The notes beneath the pieces are model-generated. The model made no database searches. It saw only the letters and a list, made by a program, of their open reading frames with translations, and was not told the DNA's origin. Positions 1 to 5,254 of a stretch of DNA of 5,254 nucleotides are shown piece by piece. The first letter of the stretch is position 1; each line of letters begins with the position of its first letter. A program made the translations under genes and the position numbers. Origin of the DNA: Betaproteobacteria bacterium HGW-Betaproteobacteria-20 (GTDB taxonomy: Bacteria; Pseudomonadota; Gammaproteobacteria; Burkholderiales; Methylophilaceae); assembly GCA_002842195.1 (NCBI GenBank), contig PHCL01000121.1, forward strand, positions 1 through 5,254, read 5' to 3'.

Positions 1-172
1 GGTGATTATCCTCAAGCAAGGCGGTTACTACAGAATGGACATTGCAAAGCGTAACGTATTTTGATTCACGGTTCAGCGCCCAACCGCAAATAGTGTTAAT
101 CGCATCTTCCCAGGACAAAGCATCTATGTGGCTACCAAGAATACTGGCGCCGCTTCTGACATTAATTTTCAT
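1..172 (-). CDS. WecG/TagA/CpsF family glycosyltransferase, N-terminal fragment (cut by window edge)
   Basis: Reading the minus strand from the ATG at 172-170 gives 57 open codons that run off the left edge. The peptide includes SWEDAINTICGWALNR followed by YVTLCNVHSVVTALLED. This matches the usual start of the WecG/TagA/CpsF (GT26) family: an ID..s..eA...i..wa segment, then a conserved strand ending in N-[VA]-[HD]-x-[VL]. Family members transfer a sugar (for example ManNAc or ManNAcA) from a nucleotide donor to a lipid-linked acceptor at the cytoplasmic face of the inner membrane. The catalytic part lies outside the window, so donor and acceptor cannot be named. No strong Shine-Dalgarno is visible; only an A-rich AAAAAGC stretch precedes the ATG. 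The gene follows the GT4 gene in the same direction and probably belongs to the same cluster. The family call is fairly sure; the exact start is less so. Confidence 0.8.
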   Translation of the reverse strand, partial: MKINVRSGASILGSHIDALSWEDAINTICGWALNRESKYVTLCNVHSVVTALLEDNH

Positions 173-274
173 TGCAAAGCTTTTTATCGTTAACTGGTTT
201 AATAATAACCTACCCTGCTAATAATTACAAAAACGATATGGTTATTTGCGGCTAAGTTTTCAGCGACAAGAGAT
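173..274. other. Intergenic gap between the GT4 and WecG-like genes
   Basis: This AT-rich gap of 102 bases lies between two co-directional minus-strand genes. I see no hairpin followed by a T-run, and no convincing -35/-10 pair. The only small dyad is GGTT...AACC around 197-211, too weak to call a terminator. Read-through from the GT4 gene into the WecG-like gene is therefore plausible. Confidence 0.4.
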
Positions 275-1444
275 TTAAAATCCGGCGCGGCTGGCAGCAA
301 TAGCTTCTTCATAAATTCTCATCAAGATTGCATAGTTACGCTCTGGCGTATATTTGGCCTCATATTCTGCATGGGCTGCCATGCCCATTTTTACCATTTC
401 TTCAGGATGCGCTTCTGCCCAGGCTAGCTTGTCTGCTAAGTCGGCGGCATTTCCAGCCTCAAACAACAAGCCTGTTCGACCATCCTCAACAATCTCCGCT
501 AAAGCCCCTATGCGGCTTGCAATGACGGGTAAACCACAAGCAAATGCTTCAACTATCGTCCGTGGAAAATTTTCATACCAAATACTTGGTACAACCAAAT
601 AAGCCGATTGCCGCATTTTGGTTAGAATCGTATCTAAAGGCTGAAAGCCAAGATAATCACTGCCAAAAAAAGACTGTGCAAAAACATCCATATCGCCGGA
701 ACCAATTACTTTCACTGGGTTAGCAGGCAATAATTTAGCTGCTTCAGCTAAAACATCCAAGCCTTTTTCTTTTGATAATCGGCCGACAAACAATCCACCC
801 TGCCGCCCTTGCCACACGGGCGTTCCAAGCTTCTCAATAAAATTAGGTTTTACGCTAAATTTTTCTTCAGGCAACCCGCCGGCAATAAATTTTGCACGGC
901 AAAAATCATTCAGTGCAATATAGCGCGTGACTTTATTGCGATAAGTGCCCAACCCGCGATGCAACGTAACCATGCCGGCAAGCACTGTTGATGCTGCGGT
1001 GGAATCGCGATAACACTGATGTATAACACCGCGCCACGGCAAATGCCCAAGGCAATCTTCACACACCCGCCCCTCGCGCAAGAACAAAGCACTTAAACAC
1101 AAAGTACGAAAGTTATGCAAGGTTTGTACAATCGGCACGCCCGCTCTTGCGGCCGCCCAGTAAATTGAGGGGGAAACGAGCGGAAAAGTATTGTGTACAT
1201 GCACCACATCCGGTCGAAACGCCGCAAGCTTAACGGCAACTTCATTTGTGGTTTGCGTTGACCACAACGCCTGCCCAGCCACCGCTAACATCGAAGCTTC
1301 ATTTACATCGTCATTATGGCGAAAATAAGTCTCCACCTCATGGCCATAAGACCTGAGGAGCGCAATTTCAGCATCTACCACCGAATCTTCACCCCCAAGA
1401 TGTTGGTAGGCGTTGTGTGCAACAAGAACTCTAACTTTACGCAT
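275..1444 (-). CDS. GT4-family (GT-B fold) glycosyltransferase
   Basis: This 389-residue protein is about the normal length for a GT4 retaining glycosyltransferase, which moves a sugar from a nucleotide donor to a lipid-linked oligosaccharide in the cytoplasm. The N-terminal acceptor domain opens with VRVLVAHNAYQHLGGED and contains DVVHVHN (about 79-85) and TLHNFRTLC (about 108-116). A cysteine cluster CEDC plus HQC (about 128-144) follows, as in many EPS GT4 enzymes with an HN(Y/F)R..C...CEDC block. The C-terminal donor-binding domain has LFVGRLSKEKG (about 218-228) and the EX7E motif in ENFPRTIVEAFACGLPV (glutamates about 291 and 299). The ATG at 1444-1442 overlaps the TGA of the beta-helix gene by one base (TGATG), indicating translational coupling. 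A GTG one codon upstream (1447-1445) is the alternative start. The fold is certain; donor, acceptor and linkage are unknown. Confidence 0.9.
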   Translation of the reverse strand: MRKVRVLVAHNAYQHLGGEDSVVDAEIALLRSYGHEVETYFRHNDDVNEASMLAVAGQALWSTQTTNEVAVKLAAFRPDVVHVHNTFPLVSPSIYWAAARAGVPIVQTLHNFRTLCLSALFLREGRVCEDCLGHLPWRGVIHQCYRDSTAASTVLAGMVTLHRGLGTYRNKVTRYIALNDFCRAKFIAGGLPEEKFSVKPNFIEKLGTPVWQGRQGGLFVGRLSKEKGLDVLAEAAKLLPANPVKVIGSGDMDVFAQSFFGSDYLGFQPLDTILTKMRQSAYLVVPSIWYENFPRTIVEAFACGLPVIASRIGALAEIVEDGRTGLLFEAGNAADLADKLAWAEAHPEEMVKMGMAAHAEYEAKYTPERNYAILMRIYEEAIAASRAGF

Positions 1445-3084
1445 CACTTGATTTTTCTTGGGCCAGCATCTACAGCTTGCGCTTTAGATAAGGAGCTATT
1501 TTTAGAAGAAAATCCGGTTTTATTTCTCAAATTTAAAACCGCATTTTGAATTGCCGACCAATTTGTAATAACCATTTGTTTTGTCAAACTATCAGAAATT
1601 TCTTTTGGTATTGGCATTTCAGTGGATATAGAGTCCGCATCTAAAGTCGTCATTTTATTCCACTCACCAAGCGAATGAACTGCGGGTGACAATGTGGACG
1701 GATAACCCAAGCTAAACTTATTAGATTTTTGGGTACCCAGATAAATGTTACCGTTAGCCTCCCCTATTTTTGAAGCACCTTTAGGCATAATCAACGCGCC
1801 ACCATTATTCCAACCCACGATATTAGCGTTAACCTTTGTATTCTCAGCACCAAATTCAATGCCATTGCTATCTTTTTGCCCAGTATAAACAGCAACAATT
1901 CCCTCTAAACCATTTCCAACCACCATATTATGTGCCACTGAACAGTTTGCACTATCACGAAGATAGATACCTCTTTGCCCATTCCCATATACATAGTTAT
2001 CTTGAATCACACCTGATTGACTTAACTCGTAATGAATACCAAATCCAGTGTTGTAAGCGGCTACATTTCCACTAATTAGATTATTCTTGTTTTGCCAGTC
2101 AAACCAAATGCCATCACCGTTGTTGCCTATAGCGGTATTCCCGATAAATTCAGAGTCTTGCAAGCCGCCATCCCCCACAAATTTAAAGCCACCTGCCTCC
2201 CACCACTTGTTAAAACCACGCGTATTGTTATAACTGGCATCAACGCCCGTCACACGATTATTAGTGCCTCGCATCGCCACACCTAGTTGACCATTGTATT
2301 TAGCTACAGAATTAATAAGCTGGTTGCGGTCTCCAATCATCTGAATGCCAGTCAAATCAGTATATTGAACCGTCACATTGCGAATAATATTATCGTTGCC
2401 AATAATCGTGACGGCTGCGCCACGGAAAGAAACAGAAGTATTGGAATGCTCAAATACCAACCCATCCAAAATAATCCCACTCACTCTTTCTGCGAAAAAT
2501 GGGCGGCGGCGAACACTAACCTCAATTTTTTTCTGACCCGGGTTGCCTGATATGTTGATAATTAATTTGTGTGCGTCTTTATTATAATAAAAACTATCTT
2601 TTGGCATTTCATCGCCCACCGCATAACTCGCACGCTTAGGCCATATGCCTCCATTTTCCTTATGCAACTTGTTATACGAACTTGTTGGGTCATCAGGAAA
2701 ACCGCCAAAAATAGTACCCTCCAATTGAATCAGCGCTACCCCATCTACAAAAACCTGTGATGGCTCAAATTGCCAATCTTTACTATAGCGAGATTCATCA
2801 ATCTTCTGCCAACTTTCTACGACATCTGATCCCTTTATAATTGCTTTTCCGGGCTTTTCTGCAATAAAAATTGTAGGATTCTCGGCCGACCAAAACTTGC
2901 TGTCATTTAAGTAAAATTCATTTCTGTATTCTCCAGCAGAAAAAATCACTTTATCCCCTGGTTGGATAGTCCCCCAAGTTGTTTTAGCATTTTTTGGCGT
3001 AATTTGAACATCCTTTGCCTGCGCATCTATAACAGCAAAAAATACAAAAAATGCAAAGCAGGTATAGCGCTTAGACTTAATCAT
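1444..3084 (-). CDS. Exported right-handed parallel beta-helix protein of the polysaccharide cluster
   Basis: This 546-residue protein starts with a classical signal peptide: K3/K5/R6, a hydrophobic core FAFFVFFAVI, then AQA-KD, giving likely cleavage after A23. It should act in the periplasm or outside the cell. The mature N-terminus has a TTWGTIQPGDKVIFSAGEY segment like the entry strand of DUF1565/NosD/pectate-lyase-like helices. From roughly residue 200 to 440 there are repeated turns of about 20-25 residues rich in Asn and Gly, such as NNRVTGVDASYNN, GNTAIGNNGDGIWFDWQNKNN, SGNVAAYNTGFGIHYE, QDNYVYGNGQRGIYLRD and AHNMVVGNGLEGI. This is the asparagine-ladder pattern of a right-handed beta-helix. 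The last 30 residues or so are Ser/Lys-rich and probably disordered. Such proteins in EPS clusters are often lyases, epimerases or glycan-binding factors; I cannot pick active-site residues, so no reaction is assigned. Only a weak AAAGA precedes the ATG. Confidence 0.85.
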   Translation of the reverse strand: MIKSKRYTCFAFFVFFAVIDAQAKDVQITPKNAKTTWGTIQPGDKVIFSAGEYRNEFYLNDSKFWSAENPTIFIAEKPGKAIIKGSDVVESWQKIDESRYSKDWQFEPSQVFVDGVALIQLEGTIFGGFPDDPTSSYNKLHKENGGIWPKRASYAVGDEMPKDSFYYNKDAHKLIINISGNPGQKKIEVSVRRRPFFAERVSGIILDGLVFEHSNTSVSFRGAAVTIIGNDNIIRNVTVQYTDLTGIQMIGDRNQLINSVAKYNGQLGVAMRGTNNRVTGVDASYNNTRGFNKWWEAGGFKFVGDGGLQDSEFIGNTAIGNNGDGIWFDWQNKNNLISGNVAAYNTGFGIHYELSQSGVIQDNYVYGNGQRGIYLRDSANCSVAHNMVVGNGLEGIVAVYTGQKDSNGIEFGAENTKVNANIVGWNNGGALIMPKGASKIGEANGNIYLGTQKSNKFSLGYPSTLSPAVHSLGEWNKMTTLDADSISTEMPIPKEISDSLTKQMVITNWSAIQNAVLNLRNKTGFSSKNSSLSKAQAVDAGPRKIK

Positions 3085-3171
3085 TTTTAGTCTTTATATT
3101 AATTTTCCAAAACGAAAAACATAACATGGCAATATAAATCAAGATTTTATCGTCAAAATTTTATGGGCATC

Positions 3172-3205
3172 CGTATTATGCGGTTGATGACAACCACATA
3201 ATACG
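3172..3205. repeat. Inverted repeat: 15-bp arms, 4-base spacer
   Basis: The left arm CGTATTATGCGGTTG (3172-3186) and right arm CAACCACATAATACG (3191-3205) are complementary at 14 of 15 positions around the spacer ATGA. The only non-pair is c3181/a3196. In a minus-strand transcript this becomes a G-U wobble, so the RNA hairpin would be continuous on that strand. No T-run follows on either side, so it is not a standard intrinsic terminator. It could be a protein-binding dyad, a leader hairpin of the beta-helix mRNA, or an end site of the inserted module. Confidence 0.75.
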
Positions 3206-3231
3206 ATTTAGTTAGGTCGCTATCAATCACA

Positions 3232-3267
3232 ATAAATAAAAGTAAAGTATACTTTACTTTTATTTAT
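3232..3267. repeat. Perfect 36-bp palindrome, likely XRE operator
   Basis: The left half ATAAATAAAAGTAAAGTA is followed with no spacer by its exact reverse complement. The dyad centre is between 3249 and 3250, and symmetry breaks at 3231/3268. The GC-containing inner core is AGTAAAGTATACTTTACT. Its position just upstream of a gene for an XRE-type DNA-binding protein, overlapping the -35 box, fits an autoregulatory operator of a toxin-antitoxin system. The dyad is seen directly; the operator role is inferred. Confidence 0.8.
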
Positions 3268-3281
3268 CACATCGCTATAGT
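3253..3281 (+). promoter_or_regulatory. Predicted sigma70-type promoter of the antitoxin-toxin operon
   Basis: The -35 box TTTACT (3253-3258, 4 of 6 matches to TTGACA) is separated by 17 bases from the -10 box TATAGT (3276-3281, 5 of 6 matches to TATAAT). The -35 box lies within the right half of the palindrome, so a protein bound there would block RNA polymerase. Transcription would start near 3288-3289, at or next to the ATG. A competing -10-like TATACT (3248-3253) at the palindrome centre has no good -35 partner. Confidence 0.6.
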
Positions 3282-3288
3282 ATAAAAC

Positions 3289-3774
3289 ATGAACATTTTA
3301 ACTATTGGTGCAATCATCAAAAAAGAGAGAACAGCATGCGGCCTGAGTCAAAAGGCGCTAGCCAAGGCTTCGCACGTCTCCAGGGTGACAATTGTGAATC
3401 TGGAAAAAGGTAAGGTTGGCGACATAGGCGCCATCAAGCTATCTGAAATTGCCGAAATTATCGGCACACCAATGTTCTCGACAGGGAAAAAGATGGACTT
3501 CGTTAAGGTAACGCTTAGCAACATCAATACAAGCTACAAAAAATCCATGTCAGCGTCTGATCTGGAAAAGTTCATGCTGAGCGGAAAGATTCAGCCAGGA
3601 TTTGAAGGTCAGGTGCTGCATCTGATTGATGAGACGCCAACCTCTTTGGTTGCTGGCGCCGTCAAGCAGCTTGCTGCCAAAAAGAATATCAATGCTAAGT
3701 TAGTTTGGAAGAATCTTGCTCATATTGCAACCGAGATCAAGTCACCAAACAAGTTCTGGAATGCTGTTGGCTAA
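3289..3774 (+). CDS. XRE-family helix-turn-helix antitoxin/repressor of an AbiEii-type module
   Basis: This 161-residue protein has an N-terminal XRE/HTH_3 domain at about residues 6-60. The recognition region LSQKALAKASHVSRVTIVNLEKGK (about 19-42) shows the typical LSQ.xLA...xVSr.Ti...E.G pattern. The remaining 100 or so residues have no motif I can name and may bind the toxin. It lies directly upstream of, and overlaps, the nucleotidyltransferase toxin gene. By analogy with such pairs it should neutralise the toxin and repress its own promoter at the adjacent 36-bp palindrome. The ATG at 3289 has no Shine-Dalgarno (preceded by TATAGTATAAAAC) and sits about 7 bases after the predicted -10, so the message may be leaderless. 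Most AbiEii toxins pair with AbiEi (COG5340); an XRE partner is an alternative type. The HTH call is secure; antitoxin function is inferred from context. Confidence 0.85.
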   Translation: MNILTIGAIIKKERTACGLSQKALAKASHVSRVTIVNLEKGKVGDIGAIKLSEIAEIIGTPMFSTGKKMDFVKVTLSNINTSYKKSMSASDLEKFMLSGKIQPGFEGQVLHLIDETPTSLVAGAVKQLAAKKNINAKLVWKNLAHIATEIKSPNKFWNAVG

Positions 3775-4444
3775 GCCAGCCCTAAACTTCCCGGATGGCC
3801 CATGGATAACCCTTCTTGAGAAGGCGTACAGCCTTTTTGACTCTGTTGCTTCCGATGGCTTCCACATTCCGCGCTGGAGTCTAGGTGGAGGCACCGTGCT
3901 CATGTTCCACTATGCCCACCGCAGAAGCAAAGATATTGACATTTTTATCCCTGATCCGCAGTTTCTGGGTTACATCAACCCTCGTACTGGTGGGCGTGGG
4001 GAGGATATTACATCCGAGTACAAAGATACTGCGGAATACGTGAAGCTGTTTCTACCTGAAGGAGAAATAGACTTTGTTGCTTCGCCTACCCTGACCAATA
4101 ACCCATTCGAAGAACATGAGGTGCTTGGCAGAAACATCCTACTGGAAACGCCGATTGAAATTGTGGCAAAGAAACTATGGTATCGCGGCGACACAGCAAC
4201 CCCACGTGACCTGCTCGACCTTGCAATGGTGATAGACCGTCACTACAGCGAGATATTGGATCATCGTGACATATTTGTAAAAAATATCGAGATATTCACT
4301 AATCAATGCGAGTCACGTAAATCCATTATGTTGCCAGTGTTCGACGCAATTGATAAAATAGACTTCAACATGAGCTTCGATGAATGCTTGGATCGAGCAA
4401 AGGTGCTTGAGGCTGACCTGCTCAAGATCGCATCAGAGCGATAG
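3761..4444 (+). CDS. AbiEii/AbiGii (MenT-like) nucleotidyltransferase toxin
   Basis: This 227-residue protein belongs to the DUF1814/AbiEii nucleotidyltransferase toxin family. Visible motifs are LGGGTVLMFHYAHRRSKDID (about 41-60), with the GGGT turn and the two metal-binding aspartates D58 and D60. A third acidic residue is in GEIDFVAS (D104), and the C-terminal block ETPIEIVAKKLWYRGD...PRDLLDL (about 129-154) has the conserved K and R..RD.lDL. AbiEii gives abortive infection against phage. Studied MenT relatives add nucleotides to the tRNA 3' acceptor end and so stop translation; the tRNA target is not established for this protein. I chose ATG 3761, which overlaps the antitoxin's last codons by 14 bases. 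An upstream in-frame TTG at 3716 would add 15 residues but overlaps 59 bases. It is cotranscribed with the antitoxin and convergent with the ligase-like gene 30 bases downstream. All core motifs look intact, so it is probably active. Confidence 0.88.
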   Translation: MLLAKPALNFPDGPWITLLEKAYSLFDSVASDGFHIPRWSLGGGTVLMFHYAHRRSKDIDIFIPDPQFLGYINPRTGGRGEDITSEYKDTAEYVKLFLPEGEIDFVASPTLTNNPFEEHEVLGRNILLETPIEIVAKKLWYRGDTATPRDLLDLAMVIDRHYSEILDHRDIFVKNIEIFTNQCESRKSIMLPVFDAIDKIDFNMSFDECLDRAKVLEADLLKIASER

Positions 4445-4474
4445 AACTCTGTTGGTGTTGATATCTACCACGTA
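4445..4474. other. Short convergent gap between toxin and ligase-like genes
   Basis: Only 30 bases separate the toxin stop from the ligase-like stop on the other strand. No hairpin plus T-run is visible, so neither transcript has an obvious terminator. The gap carries most of a degenerate copy of the 3184-3205 sequence (see 4458-4479). Confidence 0.4.
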
Positions 4475-4479
4475 TTACG
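4458..4479. repeat. Degenerate direct copy of the 3184-3205 repeat arm
   Basis: Positions 4458-4479 match 3184-3205 in the same orientation at 17 of 22 bases, sharing TTGAT, ACCAC and a final TACG. It overlaps the stop codon of the ligase-like gene (4475-4477). The similarity is seen by eye and could be chance; if real, the toxin-antitoxin module is bracketed by direct repeats. Confidence 0.35.
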
Positions 4480-5254
4480 GATACCCAATTTTACTAGGCG
4501 TTTTTAGCACTGACAGCAATGCACCTACTGCGCCCCAAAAAGTCCAAGCAAGGCCAGGGTTATTTAATATGGGATTAAACATGCATACGATAAACCCTGA
4601 AAAAATTAAAAAATAAAGCGTATGAAGATATGGAATCAAGTCTGGTTTTAATTGCCGCTCTGGTTGAAACACAAAAAACAGCCATTGCCGAAATAAAATA
4701 ATAAACACTGCCAGCCATAGTGAAAACCCTATCAAACCACCTTGAGCCAGTATATCCAATGGGTCGCTGTGTGTTGGCAATGTCTGAGTACTTGACCCAA
4801 CAGTAAACAAATCAAATTTTTCTGTTGCTGCCCCTGTAAATCCTGTTCCCCAAACGGGTGAATTCAAAAATTTATTCCATGCAATTTCATAAGTATGCAG
4901 TCGATAGTCCGGATTGCCAGTTGGTAGTGATGACTTCACAAAATAGTAAATAAGTACAATTGTTGTTGCTAGCAATAAACCCATTAACACAACCCTAATC
5001 CAAAATGCCCATCTTAAAAAACTATCTTTAATTTTTTTTCCGTGCTGCAAGCCCCAAACCATAAAAAAATAAAAAATACCCATTAGCAAAATTAAATATG
5101 CAGTATTTTTTTGGGCGACAAGTGCTGTAGCAGTAATGCCACCTAAAGCAATAAGGCTAGCCAGGTTTGATTTAGCTAAAAAATATACAATCACTAAAGC
5201 ACCTATAACTAAATGTTCCCGCTCATGAAAATAACCCGCTTGTCCTAGATGAGC
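4475..5254 (-). CDS. O-antigen ligase (WaaL)/Wzy-type membrane protein, C-terminal 259 residues (cut by window edge)
   Basis: The minus-strand frame is open from the right edge to the TAA at 4477-4475. The GTG at 5194 is only an internal codon: 20 more in-frame codons (AHLGQAGYFHEREHLVIGAL) precede it to the edge. The visible part has about seven hydrophobic segments, including VIGALVIVYFLA, TAYLILLMGIFYFFMVWGL, VVLMGLLLATTIVLIYYFV, GFSLWLAVFIILF and LYFLIFSGFIVCMF. Between the fourth and fifth is a long polar loop with the Wzy_C hallmarks DYRLHTYEIAWNKFLNSPVWGTGF and LPTHSDPLDILAQGGLIG. The Arg and His there correspond to the conserved periplasmic-loop residues of O-antigen ligases. Such proteins join undecaprenyl-linked glycan to lipid A-core (ligase) or polymerise repeat units (Wzy); sequence alone does not separate these. 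It is upstream of and co-directional with the beta-helix gene, but the toxin-antitoxin module lies between them on the other strand. Confidence 0.85.
   Translation of the reverse strand, partial: AHLGQAGYFHEREHLVIGALVIVYFLAKSNLASLIALGGITATALVAQKNTAYLILLMGIFYFFMVWGLQHGKKIKDSFLRWAFWIRVVLMGLLLATTIVLIYYFVKSSLPTGNPDYRLHTYEIAWNKFLNSPVWGTGFTGAATEKFDLFTVGSSTQTLPTHSDPLDILAQGGLIGFSLWLAVFIILFRQWLFFVFQPERQLKPDLIPYLHTLYFLIFSGFIVCMFNPILNNPGLAWTFWGAVGALLSVLKTPSKIGYP

Larger units (their letters stand above)
3085..3288. promoter_or_regulatory. Divergent intergenic control region between the beta-helix gene and the antitoxin gene
   Basis: This 204-base AT-rich region separates the leftward beta-helix gene from the rightward antitoxin gene, so it must carry or border promoters for both. 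It contains the 3172-3205 inverted repeat, the 3232-3267 palindrome and the antitoxin promoter, each listed separately. For the beta-helix gene the closest -10-like string on the minus strand is TAATATAAAG just upstream of the ATG. It has no good -35 partner, so I do not call a promoter there. Confidence 0.6.

Noticed and set aside
19..28. GGCGGTTACT resembling the ops element (GGCGGTAGCGT) of JUMPstart/RfaH-controlled operons
   Set aside because: It lies inside the WecG-like coding sequence, on the strand opposite to transcription, and departs from the motif.
1316..1549. Plus-strand open frame across the GT4/beta-helix junction
   Set aside because: It is antisense to two well-supported coupled genes and has no recognisable domain or ribosome binding site.
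1836..2760. Several plus-strand open frames opposite the beta-helix gene
   Set aside because: They are shadows of an Asn/Gly-rich minus-strand gene; their His/Gln/Ile-rich peptides have no domain-like pattern.
3172..3205. Rho-independent terminator
   Set aside because: The stem is strong but AT-rich at its base, and no run of T follows on either strand.
3211..3217. GTTAGGT after the inverted repeat, resembling an integron attC R' core (GTTRRRY)
   Set aside because: No matching RYYYAAC partner lies at the other end of the dyad, no similar core follows the toxin gene, and no integrase is visible.
4380..4616. Plus-strand open frame spanning the toxin end and the ligase 3' end
   Set aside because: It overlaps the toxin in another frame and is antisense to the ligase-like gene; the peptide has no family features.

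Overview
The window looks like part of a Gram-negative, proteobacterial exopolysaccharide/O-antigen cluster. Four genes lie on the minus strand: a membrane O-antigen ligase/Wzy-like protein, an exported parallel beta-helix protein, a GT4 glycosyltransferase and a WecG/TagA/CpsF glycosyltransferase. A betaproteobacterium, perhaps a methylotroph-like group, would fit the moderate-to-low GC and this gene mix. That placement is inference from gene style, not from a diagnostic marker.

Layout, in minus-strand transcription order. The ligase-like gene (4475-5254) runs off the right edge, and only its C-terminal 259 residues are visible. The beta-helix gene (1444-3084) has a signal peptide and is translationally coupled (TGATG) to the GT4 gene (275-1444). 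A 102-base gap then leads to the first 57 codons of the WecG/TagA/CpsF gene (1-172), cut by the left edge. A plausible division of labour is that the two glycosyltransferases add sugars to a lipid-linked repeat unit on the cytoplasmic side. The ligase/polymerase would act on the finished glycan in the inner membrane, and the beta-helix protein would bind, epimerise or cleave the polymer outside the cytoplasm.

Between the ligase and beta-helix genes, on the opposite (plus) strand, sits a two-gene toxin-antitoxin or abortive-infection module (3289-4444). It consists of an XRE-type helix-turn-helix antitoxin overlapping an AbiEii/MenT-type nucleotidyltransferase toxin. It interrupts an otherwise co-directional biosynthetic cluster and looks like an acquired cassette.

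The 204-base region before the antitoxin is the most structured non-coding DNA here. It holds a 15-bp-stem inverted repeat (3172-3205), a perfect 36-bp palindrome (3232-3267), and a promoter whose -35 box lies inside the palindrome. The -10 box is so close to the ATG that the antitoxin mRNA may be leaderless. One arm of the upstream inverted repeat has a degenerate direct copy just after the toxin gene (17 of 22 positions), so the module may be bracketed by related sequences. No RNA genes, CRISPR arrays, transposases or canonical terminators were seen.
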